Shown: piece after piece, positions 9,235 through 17,034 of the stretch
How the letters are laid out: each line of letters begins with the position of its first letter
Numbering within the stretch: position 1 is the stretch's first letter
Assembly: GCA_007123715.1 (NCBI GenBank)
Contig: SKKO01000041.1
Coordinates: forward strand, 1-39,406
DNA length: 39,406 nt
Reading direction: 5' to 3'
From: Balneolaceae bacterium
GTDB taxonomy: Bacteria; Bacteroidota; Rhodothermia; Balneolales; Balneolaceae
Notes under the pieces: generated by a model
The model's database searches: none
What the model was told of the DNA's origin: nothing
What the model saw: only the letters and a program-made list of their open reading frames with translations
Translations under genes and position numbers: made by a program

Positions 9235-10263
9235 CTACTCCACTATATTCACTTCAGGTACCAGTTCCACTCCAAACATATTTTTCACGGATTCCCTAAT
9301 CCTCATTGCATATTGATAAATCTCATCTCCCGTAGCGCCTCCGTGATTCACAATCACCAACGCCTGGTTACTATAGGTGCCTACATTCCCAACTTTTTTT
9401 CCCTTCCAGCCGGCTTTTTCAATTAGCCATCCCGCCGGAATCTTGATAGAACCATCTGCAACAGGGTAAGACGGTATATCGGGATAATCGATACATATCC
9501 TTTGATGAACTGATTTTTCTACGACCGGGTTTTTGAAAAAGCTGCCTGCATTTCCCAATAGTACGGGATCCGGCAGTTTCGATCTTCGTATTGCGACTAC
9601 CGCTTCATACACATCCCTGATGGTTGGGCTGGTAATTTTTCTATTCTCAAGATATGTAGCCAAAGCATGATAAGAGGTATTTGGAGTATGATTTTTCTTT
9701 TTGAGACGAAGAAATACCTTTGTTATAATTACCCGGTCTTTTAATTCCCTTTTAAATATACTGTCCCGGTATCCGAAACCGCAATCACTGTGGCGATAAA
9801 TTTTTTCCGAATGATCCCTCAGATCAAAACAGTGCAGTGATTCAAAAACCTGCTCAAGTTCCACCCCGTAAGCCCCAATGTTCTGAATGGGTGCTGCGCC
9901 CACGGTACCTGGTATCAGGGCAAGGTTTTCGATGCCTCCGTAATGATAATCCACTGTCCGGAAAACCAGGTTGTGCCAGTTTTCTCCTGCACCCGATTCA
10001 ATCAATGCGGTATCATCATCTTCTTCAGTTACACTGATACCGGGAATCGAGATTTTGAGTACGGGCCTCGATAAATTCTTTTTAAACAAAATATTGCTGC
10101 CGCCACCGAGTATAAATGGATTCTCCTTTTCAAAAAAACCTTCCCGAGAAAGTTCATGAAGGTCGTTAATGGAAAAAATTTCAACCAAATAAGATGTAAC
10201 TGCTGGCAGGCCGAGTGTATTCAGATGAGTAAGATCTGCGTCTTTCGTAATTCTGATAGCCAT
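9235..10263 (-). CDS. murB: UDP-N-acetylenolpyruvoylglucosamine reductase
   Basis: This FAD enzyme reduces UDP-GlcNAc-enolpyruvate to UDP-MurNAc with NADPH, the second committed step of peptidoglycan synthesis. It is 342 aa, type I in layout. The FAD-binding residues LGGGSNIL lie at 52-59 and the IPGTVGAAPIQNIGAYG block at 117-133. The active-site Arg166 sits in GYRDSIF, the proton-donating serine at 241 in GNAGSFFKNP, and the catalytic glutamate near 337 in VPEVN. All three catalytic residues are present. Its ATG overlaps the stop of the upstream gldE-like gene by one base (TAATG), and the DUF2779 gene starts two bases after its own stop, so the three are probably translated as a coupled unit. 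Confidence 0.97.
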   Translation of the reverse strand: MAIRITKDADLTHLNTLGLPAVTSYLVEIFSINDLHELSREGFFEKENPFILGGGSNILFKKNLSRPVLKISIPGISVTEEDDDTALIESGAGENWHNLVFRTVDYHYGGIENLALIPGTVGAAPIQNIGAYGVELEQVFESLHCFDLRDHSEKIYRHSDCGFGYRDSIFKRELKDRVIITKVFLRLKKKNHTPNTSYHALATYLENRKITSPTIRDVYEAVVAIRRSKLPDPVLLGNAGSFFKNPVVEKSVHQRICIDYPDIPSYPVADGSIKIPAGWLIEKAGWKGKKVGNVGTYSNQALVIVNHGGATGDEIYQYAMRIRESVKNMFGVELVPEVNIVE

Positions 10264-11639
10264 TAAAGTTTAGGATCTGTCAGCATTTTTACCCGGAGTT
10301 TTTTTACGCGGTTGTTTTTTACGGAATGAACGGTAAGTTCAAGATTTTTATAAGTCACACGTTCACCAACATTCGGGATACGTTCGGTTAGATGATAGAT
10401 AAGACCGCCGAGTGTTTCAAATTCATCATCATCTGTCGAAATCTCTGTTCCCAGGATTTCGTCGATATCATCAAGGTCAATCTTTGCATCAAAGATATAA
10501 ACACCGTTTTTAAATTTTGTGTAGAGTTTTTCTTCTTCTTCATCATACTCATCCCCAATGTCACCAACAATTTCTTCGAGGATATCATCAAGGGTAACAA
10601 TTCCTTCTGTCCCGCCATATTCGTCAACAACAATGGCAATATGTGTTTTTTCATGTTGAAAATCACGAAGCAGGTCATCCAGTTTTTTGGTAGCTGGAAT
10701 AAAAAGAGCTTTACGTGCAATTGTTTTCCAGTTGATTATACTCTCTTCCATATCGGTATTGATATATGGAAGCACATCTTTCGAATAGATAACACCTATA
10801 ATATTATCCAGGTCATTTTCATACAGAGGCATCCTTGAAAGGCCTTTTTCCCTGATAAGTTCAATTACTTCCGGTAATGTGGACTGAACTGCAACAGCCA
10901 CGATATTTACCCGTGAAGTCATTATTTCGCGGCCTGTGATATTTCCGAATTCGATCACGTTTTCGATAATTTCACGCTCATCCCCTTTAATGGAACCTTC
11001 TTTTTCACCCATTTCAGCCATATCCCTGAGGTCTTGTGCGGTCATTTTATTATCCGGCTTCGGTAGTTTTTTTTCCAGTGTCATGGTACTGTTGGCAATC
11101 AGACGGGATACTGGTGAAAGAAGGAAAAAGTTTACATAAATAAAACCGCTCATCATTCTTGCCACTTTGAGCGGATTATTTATTGCAATTATTTTTGGTG
11201 TGATTTCACTTAAAATCAAAATCATAAATGTAAGCACCACTATTTCTACCGTATATACAAGTGCGAGCGACAATCCATAATAAAGCGCAATTTTACCGGC
11301 AATTACTGCGGCAAGTACCGAACTCACAATGTTTGCAAATGTGTTACCGATGAGAATGGTTGCAAGCAGCCGTCTCGGTTTGTTGAGCATAGAATGAATA
11401 CGCAGATCTTTTTTTCCGTATTCGCCAACAAATTTCAGTTGATCGAGTTGATTTACGAGTGAAAAATATGCCACTTCAGAGCCAGAGTAAAGCGCACTGA
11501 TAACCAATCCGGCCAGCATCACAAGCAACAAGATGGTAATCTCTCCAAAATGAAGGGTATCGGTTTCTCCTGATATAAAGAAGAGAAATTGTGGTATCAA
11601 AGCAATAGGGCTACCCGGAGGTTCGTCTATCGTATCCAA
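10263..11639 (-). CDS. CNNM/CorC (HlyC) family membrane protein, GldE-like
   Basis: A 458-residue integral membrane protein: DUF21/CNNM transmembrane domain (about residues 25-190, four membrane segments), a pair of CBS domains (about 235-350, with RMPLYENDLDNIIGVIY), and a C-terminal CorC_HlyC domain (about 370-455) preceded by a run of Asp/Glu. Family members are linked to magnesium efflux/homeostasis, and the Bacteroidota member GldE to gliding. Its position next to ssb matches the ssb-gldE order known from Bacteroidota, but gldD does not follow. The start is TTG at 11637-11639: an in-frame stop lies two codons upstream, and the N-terminus (MDTIDEPPGSPI) resembles GldE openings. It is separated from ssb by a terminator. 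Confidence 0.88.
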   Translation of the reverse strand: MDTIDEPPGSPIALIPQFLFFISGETDTLHFGEITILLLVMLAGLVISALYSGSEVAYFSLVNQLDQLKFVGEYGKKDLRIHSMLNKPRRLLATILIGNTFANIVSSVLAAVIAGKIALYYGLSLALVYTVEIVVLTFMILILSEITPKIIAINNPLKVARMMSGFIYVNFFLLSPVSRLIANSTMTLEKKLPKPDNKMTAQDLRDMAEMGEKEGSIKGDEREIIENVIEFGNITGREIMTSRVNIVAVAVQSTLPEVIELIREKGLSRMPLYENDLDNIIGVIYSKDVLPYINTDMEESIINWKTIARKALFIPATKKLDDLLRDFQHEKTHIAIVVDEYGGTEGIVTLDDILEEIVGDIGDEYDEEEEKLYTKFKNGVYIFDAKIDLDDIDEILGTEISTDDDEFETLGGLIYHLTERIPNVGERVTYKNLELTVHSVKNNRVKKLRVKMLTDPKL

Positions 11640-11674
11640 AGATTAATTTATTGGTTAAAAAAAATATATAATAC

Positions 11675-11707
11675 AAAAAAGGTGACGATCAAAGAGCGAT
11701 CGCCACC
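11675..11707 (-). terminator. Rho-independent terminator downstream of ssb
   Basis: On the minus strand GGTGGCGATC and GATCGTCACC form a 10-bp stem (one G-T pair) with a 7-base loop, followed directly by TTTTTT. It ends the ssb transcript 36 bases before the TTG start of the gldE-like gene, so that gene is likely expressed by read-through or by its own promoter. Confidence 0.85.
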
Positions 11708-11735
11708 TGTCAAGTTACAAAAAGTTGTGTATTGA

Positions 11736-12176
11736 TTAGAACGGTAAATCATCGTCCATATCATCGAACTGGTCGTCAATTTCCACGGCTGCAGCAGATT
11801 TATTATTTTTTGCCTGCGGATTCGGGTTGCTTCCCCCCGAACTTCCACGTGAATCAAGCATCTGCATACTAAGGGCCTTAATTTCAGTGGTATACCTTTT
11901 TTGGCCGTCTTTATCTTCCCATTCCCTGGTTTGGATCGGGCCTTCAAAGTAAACAAGTGAACCTTTTTTCAGGTATTCCTGGCAGATTTCGGCAAGCCTG
12001 CCCCAGGCAACTACCCTGTGCCACTCGGTATTTTCCTGCAATTCTCCATTTCTGTCTTTATACTTTTCGGTGGTAGCCACACTTATTGTTGCCACAGCGG
12101 TATTACTTTGTGTATAACGAACTTCGGGATCTTGTCCTAATCTTCCGATGATCATTGCCTTGTTTAATGAACTCAT
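11736..12176 (-). CDS. ssb: Single-stranded DNA-binding protein
   Basis: A 146-residue SSB that protects single-stranded DNA and recruits repair and replication partners. The OB-fold opens with [20 protein letters not shown] and ends near residue 108. A Ser/Gly/Asn-rich disordered linker follows, then the acidic protein-interaction tip DDMDDDLPF. Unlike most genes in this window it has a Shine-Dalgarno-like AAGAGG eight bases before the ATG. It begins 74 bp after dapD on the same strand and may be reached by read-through from the dap operon, but the gap leaves room for its own promoter. It ends in a strong hairpin terminator. Confidence 0.95.
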   Translation of the reverse strand: MSSLNKAMIIGRLGQDPEVRYTQSNTAVATISVATTEKYKDRNGELQENTEWHRVVAWGRLAEICQEYLKKGSLVYFEGPIQTREWEDKDGQKRYTTEIKALSMQMLDSRGSSGGSNPNPQAKNNKSAAAVEIDDQFDDMDDDLPF

Positions 12177-12182
12177 AATAGT

Positions 12183-12193
12183 TTCCTCTTATT
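12183..12193 (-). promoter_or_regulatory. Shine-Dalgarno-like site of ssb
   Basis: The minus strand reads AATAAGAGG eight bases before the ssb ATG. It is the clearest purine-rich ribosome-binding site I found in the window; the other starts I inspected lack one. Confidence 0.45.
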
Positions 12194-12250
12194 TATTGTT
12201 AGTGTTCTACCTATAAGAACCGAAAAATCCGATTTCCTTACAGAATTTTT

Positions 12251-12997
12251 TTATCGCAGTGCATTTTCAAGTTCAAGTGAAGCATTGCTTCCTTCGTCAC
12301 GATACTTGACAATAAGCGGGCAATACATATTTAAACCCATTTTTGCAGCCCATTCGCTGCCTGCAGGGCGTGTACCCGGAACAACAACTGCCCCTTCGGG
12401 TATAGCAGAGCCCTTGCCCAAAATGATCTCATTTACACAATCGTAAACCGGCACCGCCTTTGATAAGATAACACCGGGGGCTATCACTGCACGCTTTTTA
12501 ACCAATATTCCTTCCACAATTACAGCGCCTGCTCCCACAAAGCAGTCATCTTCTATAACAACCGGACTCAGGCCTACCGGTTCAAGAACCCCGCCTATCT
12601 GCACGCCGGCAGACAGATGTACATTTTTACCGATTTGCGCACAAGAACCAACCAGTGCGTGGCTGTCTATCATCGTGCCTTCATCTATATATGCCCCGAT
12701 ATTAATATATGCAGGCGGCATGATGATTACTCCTTTTGCAACGTATGCACCTCTGCGTACGGAACTTCCGCCTGGCACCATACGAACTCCATCAGAAACG
12801 GAGAACATCCTGGGCGGCATATTATTTTTATCTACAAACCCTTCATAGATACCCCCATACTCCGCATTTTTCCCATTCCTGAATGCTTCCAGAATGGCCT
12901 CTTTTACATCAATATTGGCCTTCCAGAAATCTCCCGACGGCTCTGCCGCCCTGATCCTTCCTGTTTCCAGTTCGTCAAGGGTTTTTTTCCAATCCAT
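12251..12997 (-). CDS. dapD: 2,3,4,5-tetrahydropyridine-2,6-dicarboxylate N-succinyltransferase
   Basis: It transfers succinyl from succinyl-CoA to tetrahydrodipicolinate in the succinylase branch of lysine/diaminopimelate synthesis. The 248 residues form a short helical N-terminal domain (1-75) followed by a left-handed beta-helix of hexapeptide repeats. Diagnostic stretches shared with E. coli DapD are VNIGAY-like INIGAYIDEGTMID, VGSCAQIGKNVHLS and GGVLEP. It is roughly 25 residues shorter at the N-terminus than the E. coli enzyme. It lies 12 bp after dapA, last in the lysC-dapB-dapA-dapD operon. An acetyl-transferring DapH is unlikely given this motif set. Confidence 0.94.
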   Translation of the reverse strand: MDWKKTLDELETGRIRAAEPSGDFWKANIDVKEAILEAFRNGKNAEYGGIYEGFVDKNNMPPRMFSVSDGVRMVPGGSSVRRGAYVAKGVIIMPPAYINIGAYIDEGTMIDSHALVGSCAQIGKNVHLSAGVQIGGVLEPVGLSPVVIEDDCFVGAGAVIVEGILVKKRAVIAPGVILSKAVPVYDCVNEIILGKGSAIPEGAVVVPGTRPAGSEWAAKMGLNMYCPLIVKYRDEGSNASLELENALR

Positions 12998-13009
12998 AAA
13001 AATTTTTAC

Positions 13010-13885
13010 TTATCTGTTTTGTTGATACCAGCTATGAATTTTCTCATCTATCTCAAGGAGTGCCCCGGCTGAAGAAAGTTCTTTTTCGGTGAGGGGAGCC
13101 CTGAGTGTAGCCGAACTGATCCATCCTTTTTCCTTTAGCAGCCTTTTTACAGGGATAGGGTTCGATGCACTAAACATCGTTTTTACTGCAGTATGCCATA
13201 GCGGAAATAATGCATTTGTTTCGCCTTTCAGACATTTCTTCACGTACAAACCCACTTCTTCCGGCCAAACATTGGAACATACCGAAACCAGCCCGCGGCA
13301 GCCAGCCGCCGAGAAAAATGGCAGAAGTGCGTCATCACCGCTAAAAAGGGGAATATCCGGAACAGCTTCACGGAACTCCTGAAAATCGTGAAGGCTTCCG
13401 CTTGCTTCTTTCATCGCCCAAACATTAGGATGGCTGTTTAGCGAAATCATTACCTGAGGGAAAAGTTTTATACCAGTGCGGGATGGAATATTATAAATCA
13501 TACAGGGTTTTTCGGCTTCATCGAGCAAATCCCTGAACCATTCTGTCTGACCATTTAATCCCGGTTTCGAATAGAGTGGCGCAACCAATAAAAATGCATC
13601 CGTTTTGTCATTACAGTAGCTTATCCACTCCTTTTGTTTTTTCAGGTTATACCCGCCAACTCCAGTCATTACCGGTACCTTGAGGTCAAGAGTGGCCACA
13701 AAATCCACAATTGCTTTTTTTTCTTCATCATCCAGTGCCAGACCTTCACCGGTGCTGCCAAGTATCAATATTCCATTACCGGCAGCTTCCTGCCTGCGGA
13801 GAATATTTTCAAGATCTTCAAAGTGAACAGCTCCGTCTGCATGAAGCGGAGTTACAAGAGCTGTCCATAAAGTTATATTTTTCAT
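13010..13885 (-). CDS. dapA: 4-hydroxy-tetrahydrodipicolinate synthase
   Basis: DapA condenses pyruvate with aspartate semialdehyde through a Schiff base, the branch point to lysine and diaminopimelate. It is 291 aa, a single TIM barrel. The Schiff-base lysine is K159 in WAMKEASG. Tyr131 in MIYNIPSRTG is the proton relay, with Arg136 for substrate carboxylate. The GSTGEG loop (43-48) has Ser where many family members have Thr, a conservative change. Its ATG overlaps the dapB stop by four bases (ATGA), so translation is coupled. No cytosolic oddity is visible; feedback sensitivity to lysine cannot be judged from the sequence alone. Confidence 0.95.
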   Translation of the reverse strand: MKNITLWTALVTPLHADGAVHFEDLENILRRQEAAGNGILILGSTGEGLALDDEEKKAIVDFVATLDLKVPVMTGVGGYNLKKQKEWISYCNDKTDAFLLVAPLYSKPGLNGQTEWFRDLLDEAEKPCMIYNIPSRTGIKLFPQVMISLNSHPNVWAMKEASGSLHDFQEFREAVPDIPLFSGDDALLPFFSAAGCRGLVSVCSNVWPEEVGLYVKKCLKGETNALFPLWHTAVKTMFSASNPIPVKRLLKEKGWISSATLRAPLTEKELSSAGALLEIDEKIHSWYQQNR

Positions 13886-14577
13886 GTCAGTTGTTTAAAA
13901 GCCTGGTCAAAAATATCCTGGAATTGATACATTCCTGCATCAATGTAAGGATTTGCAAGCAGGTAATTGGCTGCCCAGATTGCTCCATGGGCAAATATAA
14001 TACGGGTGTGCGCTTCGTGTTTCAGGTAGATCGATTCGCCGGGCGTTTTAATGTGTAAATTGTGGATACCGATCACATCACCCTGGCGGTCGGATGATAT
14101 GGAAGCTTCCTGTGCAAGCCAATCGCGCCAGGAAAGAGCTGTTCCGCTTGGGGCATCCTGTTTCTGAATATGATGAACCTCATGAATATGAAATTCCGGA
14201 TTCACCAATAGCCCCGACCCTTTCCCTAGTATCTGTATTGCTTTTCTGACGAGATTCATCCCAAGACTGAAATTAGAACCGATAATCCACCGTGTATTCG
14301 CATTTTTTACCCGTTCGGGCAATCCGGCAGGCCACGGATACCCTGTGGTACCCCAGATGGCAGGAATTTTTGCTTCCAGAACGATTTCAATAACTTCAGC
14401 TGCGGCACTGCCGGGTACAAATACTATCGCAATATCGGTTTCCTGCAATTTTTCAGCAGTAGGCCGGTTAAATTCGTCAAAAGGAAGAGCATTATCTCCA
14501 AGGTGTTGGGCGATTGTGCTCCCTGTTTTTCCGGTTCCTATTACTGCGTATCTGATTTTTTTTTCCTGGCTTGTCAT
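13882..14577 (-). CDS. dapB: 4-hydroxy-tetrahydrodipicolinate reductase, compact form
   Basis: DapB reduces 4-hydroxy-tetrahydrodipicolinate with NAD(P)H. At 231 residues it is shorter than the roughly 270-residue E. coli enzyme; the region between the first nucleotide-binding strand and the substrate domain is reduced, as in Bacteroidota-type DapB. The Rossmann motif is VIGTGKTGS (12-20). The signature EVHHIQKQDAPSGTA (133-147) carries the catalytic His135/136 and Lys139. Both ends overlap neighbours by ATGA (with lysC upstream and dapA downstream), so the operon is tightly coupled. Active-site residues are intact despite the small size. Confidence 0.93.
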   Translation of the reverse strand: MTSQEKKIRYAVIGTGKTGSTIAQHLGDNALPFDEFNRPTAEKLQETDIAIVFVPGSAAAEVIEIVLEAKIPAIWGTTGYPWPAGLPERVKNANTRWIIGSNFSLGMNLVRKAIQILGKGSGLLVNPEFHIHEVHHIQKQDAPSGTALSWRDWLAQEASISSDRQGDVIGIHNLHIKTPGESIYLKHEAHTRIIFAHGAIWAANYLLANPYIDAGMYQFQDIFDQAFKQLT

Positions 14578-15926
14578 ACTGATATAAATTTTTTGTGTAA
14601 AACTCTGACTACTTCTTCTGCATCATCTTCCGCTACAAGGAAACAAAGATTATGAGAACTTGCACCATGGCAAATCATGCGGATGTTTACATTTTCAAGT
14701 GCCCCAAATACGGGGCCGCTAAGACCTGCAGTTTTATCAAGATTATTCCCGACAAGGGCAATCAGCGAAAGTTTACCCTCGATATCTACTTCACAAAATG
14801 AACGAAGCTCATTAAGTATTTTTTCAGTTAGTTTTTGATTGCCCGGTGCATTGAGATCGGAATCAAGGGTCAGTGCCACACTAACCTCACTTGTGGTAAC
14901 AAGGTCTACACTGATTTTGTAATCGGCTAAAACCTGGAAAAATTTGGCCAGAAATCCATGGCGATGCAGCATATCCAGGCTGTGTACAGTCAGAAGTGTT
15001 TGATTTCGCCGAAGGCTGATGGCCCTGATCACCGGTTTTTGGCGTGTTTCTTTTACGATCCATGTACCCGGTTTTTCGGGATGGATGCTCGAGCCAACAT
15101 ACACCTTTATATTTTTACGTATTGCAGGAACCATAGTAGCCGGATGCAATACCTTAGCTCCAAAAACCGAAAGTTCGGCTGCTTCATCAAAACTGATTTC
15201 CGTAATTGGTCTTGCATCTCCGGCAATTCGCGGATCGGTAGTATAAATAGCCGTAACATCCGTCCAGATTTCAAGAACATCAGCATTCATCGCTTCCGCA
15301 AACAACGCTGCAGAATAGTCGCTTCCCCCGCGCCCGAGAGTTGTGGAGGCTCCCTTAGAGTCAGAACCGATAAAACCCTGTGTTACAACACAGGCTTCCA
15401 CAACGAGAGGCTCGAGTAATACAGAGCATTTATCTGAAATTGCATCAATATCAGGCTCCGCATTTCCATAATTATCGTCGGTCTTAATACCATCCCTCGC
15501 GTCGAACAGGTGTACCTTTTCACCGGTTACCTCTTCCAGTATGGTTCGGAATATTACAGAAGACAATCGTTCTCCATAAGAGAAGATTTCATCCCGAAGC
15601 ATCAACGTCATAATCTGTTTTCTGGATGCGATTGCTTCCAATTCATCGCAGAGCGTTTCTACTTCACCGGGCAGGCTGCCCGGCTGATTCAGCTCACTAC
15701 AAATAGATATGTGTTTTTCCCTGACCTGTTTTGCAATAGCCATTCGTTGATCAACGGATATATCGGTTGCAAATTCCGACAGCAGGTTTGTGGTACCCGC
15801 TGTTGCACTTACCACAATAATTTTTTTATCGGGATCGCTGCTCACAATGTTAGCGCACCGTCTCATGGCGGTGGCATCGGCCATACTTGTACCGCCGAAC
15901 TTGGCTACTTTAAATAAATCTGGCAT
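14574..15926 (-). CDS. lysC: Monofunctional aspartate kinase
   Basis: It phosphorylates aspartate to aspartyl phosphate, the entry to the lysine, threonine and methionine family. The 450 residues comprise an amino-acid kinase domain, starting with VAKFGGTSMAD (Lys9) and continuing through TTLGRGGSDYSAAL and FDEAAELSVFGAKVLHP, followed by two C-terminal ACT domains (about 305-450). No homoserine dehydrogenase domain is attached. Being first in a lysC-dapB-dapA-dapD operon, this copy is probably dedicated to lysine/diaminopimelate supply. I saw no lysine riboswitch-like fold in the 270-bp leader, only a small dyad. Lysine inhibition through the ACT domains is expected for the family but not provable here. 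Confidence 0.95.
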   Translation of the reverse strand: MPDLFKVAKFGGTSMADATAMRRCANIVSSDPDKKIIVVSATAGTTNLLSEFATDISVDQRMAIAKQVREKHISICSELNQPGSLPGEVETLCDELEAIASRKQIMTLMLRDEIFSYGERLSSVIFRTILEEVTGEKVHLFDARDGIKTDDNYGNAEPDIDAISDKCSVLLEPLVVEACVVTQGFIGSDSKGASTTLGRGGSDYSAALFAEAMNADVLEIWTDVTAIYTTDPRIAGDARPITEISFDEAAELSVFGAKVLHPATMVPAIRKNIKVYVGSSIHPEKPGTWIVKETRQKPVIRAISLRRNQTLLTVHSLDMLHRHGFLAKFFQVLADYKISVDLVTTSEVSVALTLDSDLNAPGNQKLTEKILNELRSFCEVDIEGKLSLIALVGNNLDKTAGLSGPVFGALENVNIRMICHGASSHNLCFLVAEDDAEEVVRVLHKKFISV

Positions 15927-15972
15927 AATTGATTAAACATAAAATTACAGTTCGGAAAAATAGTGAAAATCT

Positions 15973-16009
15973 ATTCCGAATGCATTCATAACCCTGTAAA
16001 CCGGAATGC
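15973..16009. repeat. Nested inverted repeats in the lysC leader
   Basis: The leader contains ATTCCG (15973-15978) matched by CGGAAT (16002-16007), plus a perfect GAATGCATTC palindrome (15978-15987) whose right half pairs with GAATGC at 16004-16009. It lies 47-83 bp before the lysC ATG and could be an operator or alternative RNA hairpins. The rest of the 15927-16198 gap is AT-rich and shows no gene I would accept. Confidence 0.35.
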
Positions 16010-16152
16010 TTTCTTATGTTTCCATAATAGAAAAAGATGAGTGAATAAAATCTAAAATACTGTAAATAGTTTCGATTATTAACTTTAAATATACAATTCA
16101 AGAGTGCATTTACAGTATAGAATTATAAAAAACATTTTGTATTTTATGCTTC

Positions 16153-16161
16153 TGTTATAAA
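16153..16161 (+). promoter_or_regulatory. Extended -10 promoter for the 30-residue peptide gene
   Basis: TGTTATAAA has the TGn extension and a TATAAA box, with a predicted start near 16168 and a leader of about 31 bases. No good -35 box is present at the right spacing. Confidence 0.4.
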
Positions 16162-16198
16162 TAGAAGGTTAATTACTTAAGATATTCGGTGATTTTTC

Positions 16199-16291
16199 AT
16201 GCCAAGTGGAAAGAAAAGAAAAAGAGCAAAAATTGCAAAGCACAAGCGGAAAAAGCGTCTGCGTAAAAACAGGCACAAGAAGAAGAAGTAA
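16199..16291 (+). CDS. 30-residue AURKAIP1/COX24-type basic peptide, probable ribosome component
   Basis: A complete 30-codon frame (ATG 16199, TAA 16289-16291) that length cut-offs usually hide. It encodes MPSGKKRKRAKIAKHKRKKR followed by LRKNRHKKKK; about two thirds of the residues are Lys, Arg or His. This matches the short Bacteroidota peptides assigned to the AURKAIP1/COX24 domain, related to mitochondrial small-subunit protein mS38 and the actinobacterial bS22. Relatives sit in the ribosome, wrapped in rRNA. A ribosomal role here is inferred from sequence type, not shown. The gene has an extended -10 promoter candidate upstream, a weak GGTG before the ATG, and a strong terminator 24 bases after the stop, so it looks like an independent, highly expressed transcript. 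Confidence 0.85.
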   Translation: MPSGKKRKRAKIAKHKRKKRLRKNRHKKKK

Positions 16292-16314
16292 TTTTCCGGC
16301 TTCCAGAATTTTAT

Positions 16315-16340
16315 AGGGCACGCATTTTGTGCCCTTTTTT
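16315..16340 (+). terminator. Rho-independent terminator after the basic peptide gene
   Basis: AGGGCAC and GTGCCCT pair around a 7-base loop and run into a T-tract at 16335-16340. It stands four bases from the end of the convergent minus-strand gene and may also slow transcription from that side, though the T-run there is poor. Confidence 0.85.
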
Positions 16341-16343
16341 ATT

Positions 16344-16994
16344 TCAGGCAGCATGTACCACTACGCTGTCATCGGCAATTTTAATAATCCTGTTTGCTTT
16401 ATACAGCAGGTGCGTGAGTTTGCGGGCAACGTAATCATGTACTTCATTCAGGCTATCCAGGTTTCCGATGTTGAATTGAAAATAGGAGAGCAGGTTAATC
16501 GCCGTAAGATATTTTCCATATTCATCGCCATCAATCTCAATATGCCAGCGCGTGATAATGTCGTCCGATAAAAGCAGTTCATTTACTTTTTTACTCGCCC
16601 TTTCCATCCACTCGCTGGCCATCTGGATACGGTAATTATCATCATGATCGCCCGGCTGTGGCTGGCAGCGCTCAACGTCAAAATGCCAAACCAGCTCTAT
16701 ATCGAGGGCAAGATTTACATTGGCCTCGGTAAGATTTTTATTTTTAAGCATGGGATGTCCGTCAGTACCACTTAACTTATTGGCAAGTGTGGCCTCACGG
16801 AAACTGTCCCAATCGAAATTAATTGATAAATGTGTTAAATGATTTGTCGAATCTTTTAAATCAATGACAATTTCAAGGCCGGCCGCGTATATTTTGGATT
16901 CTTCCCAGGTTTTAAATTTTACAACATTAATGTTTCTCTTGCTTAATGAACTGTTGATCTTATTTACAACAGACTGAAAAATAGGATATGGCAT
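16344..16994 (-). CDS. Protein of unknown function
   Basis: A 216-residue soluble-looking protein that I cannot place. It has no signal peptide or membrane segment. It begins with a helix (VVNKINSSL), then probable beta strands around VKFKTW, LEIVIDLKD and LSINFDWD. A segment holding LVWHFDVERCQPQPGDHDD (His, Asp, Cys and Glu clustered at residues 103-121) follows, then two helices with WMERASKKVNEL. The acidic/His cluster could bind metal, but I see no recognised catalytic signature. Codon style resembles its neighbours. It is divergent from the rqcH-like gene across 40 bp and convergent with the basic peptide gene, sharing their terminator zone. Confidence 0.6.
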   Translation of the reverse strand: MPYPIFQSVVNKINSSLSKRNINVVKFKTWEESKIYAAGLEIVIDLKDSTNHLTHLSINFDWDSFREATLANKLSGTDGHPMLKNKNLTEANVNLALDIELVWHFDVERCQPQPGDHDDNYRIQMASEWMERASKKVNELLLSDDIITRWHIEIDGDEYGKYLTAINLLSYFQFNIGNLDSLNEVHDYVARKLTHLLYKANRIIKIADDSVVVHAA

Positions 16995-17034
16995 ATCAGT
17001 TTTGTTTTATCAGGTTACAATTTAACTCCGCTCA

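Noticed and set aside
15910-16101. 63-codon minus-strand open frame upstream of lysC
   Set aside because: AT-rich, Phe/Tyr/Asn-heavy translation overlapping the lysC start; more likely untranslated leader.
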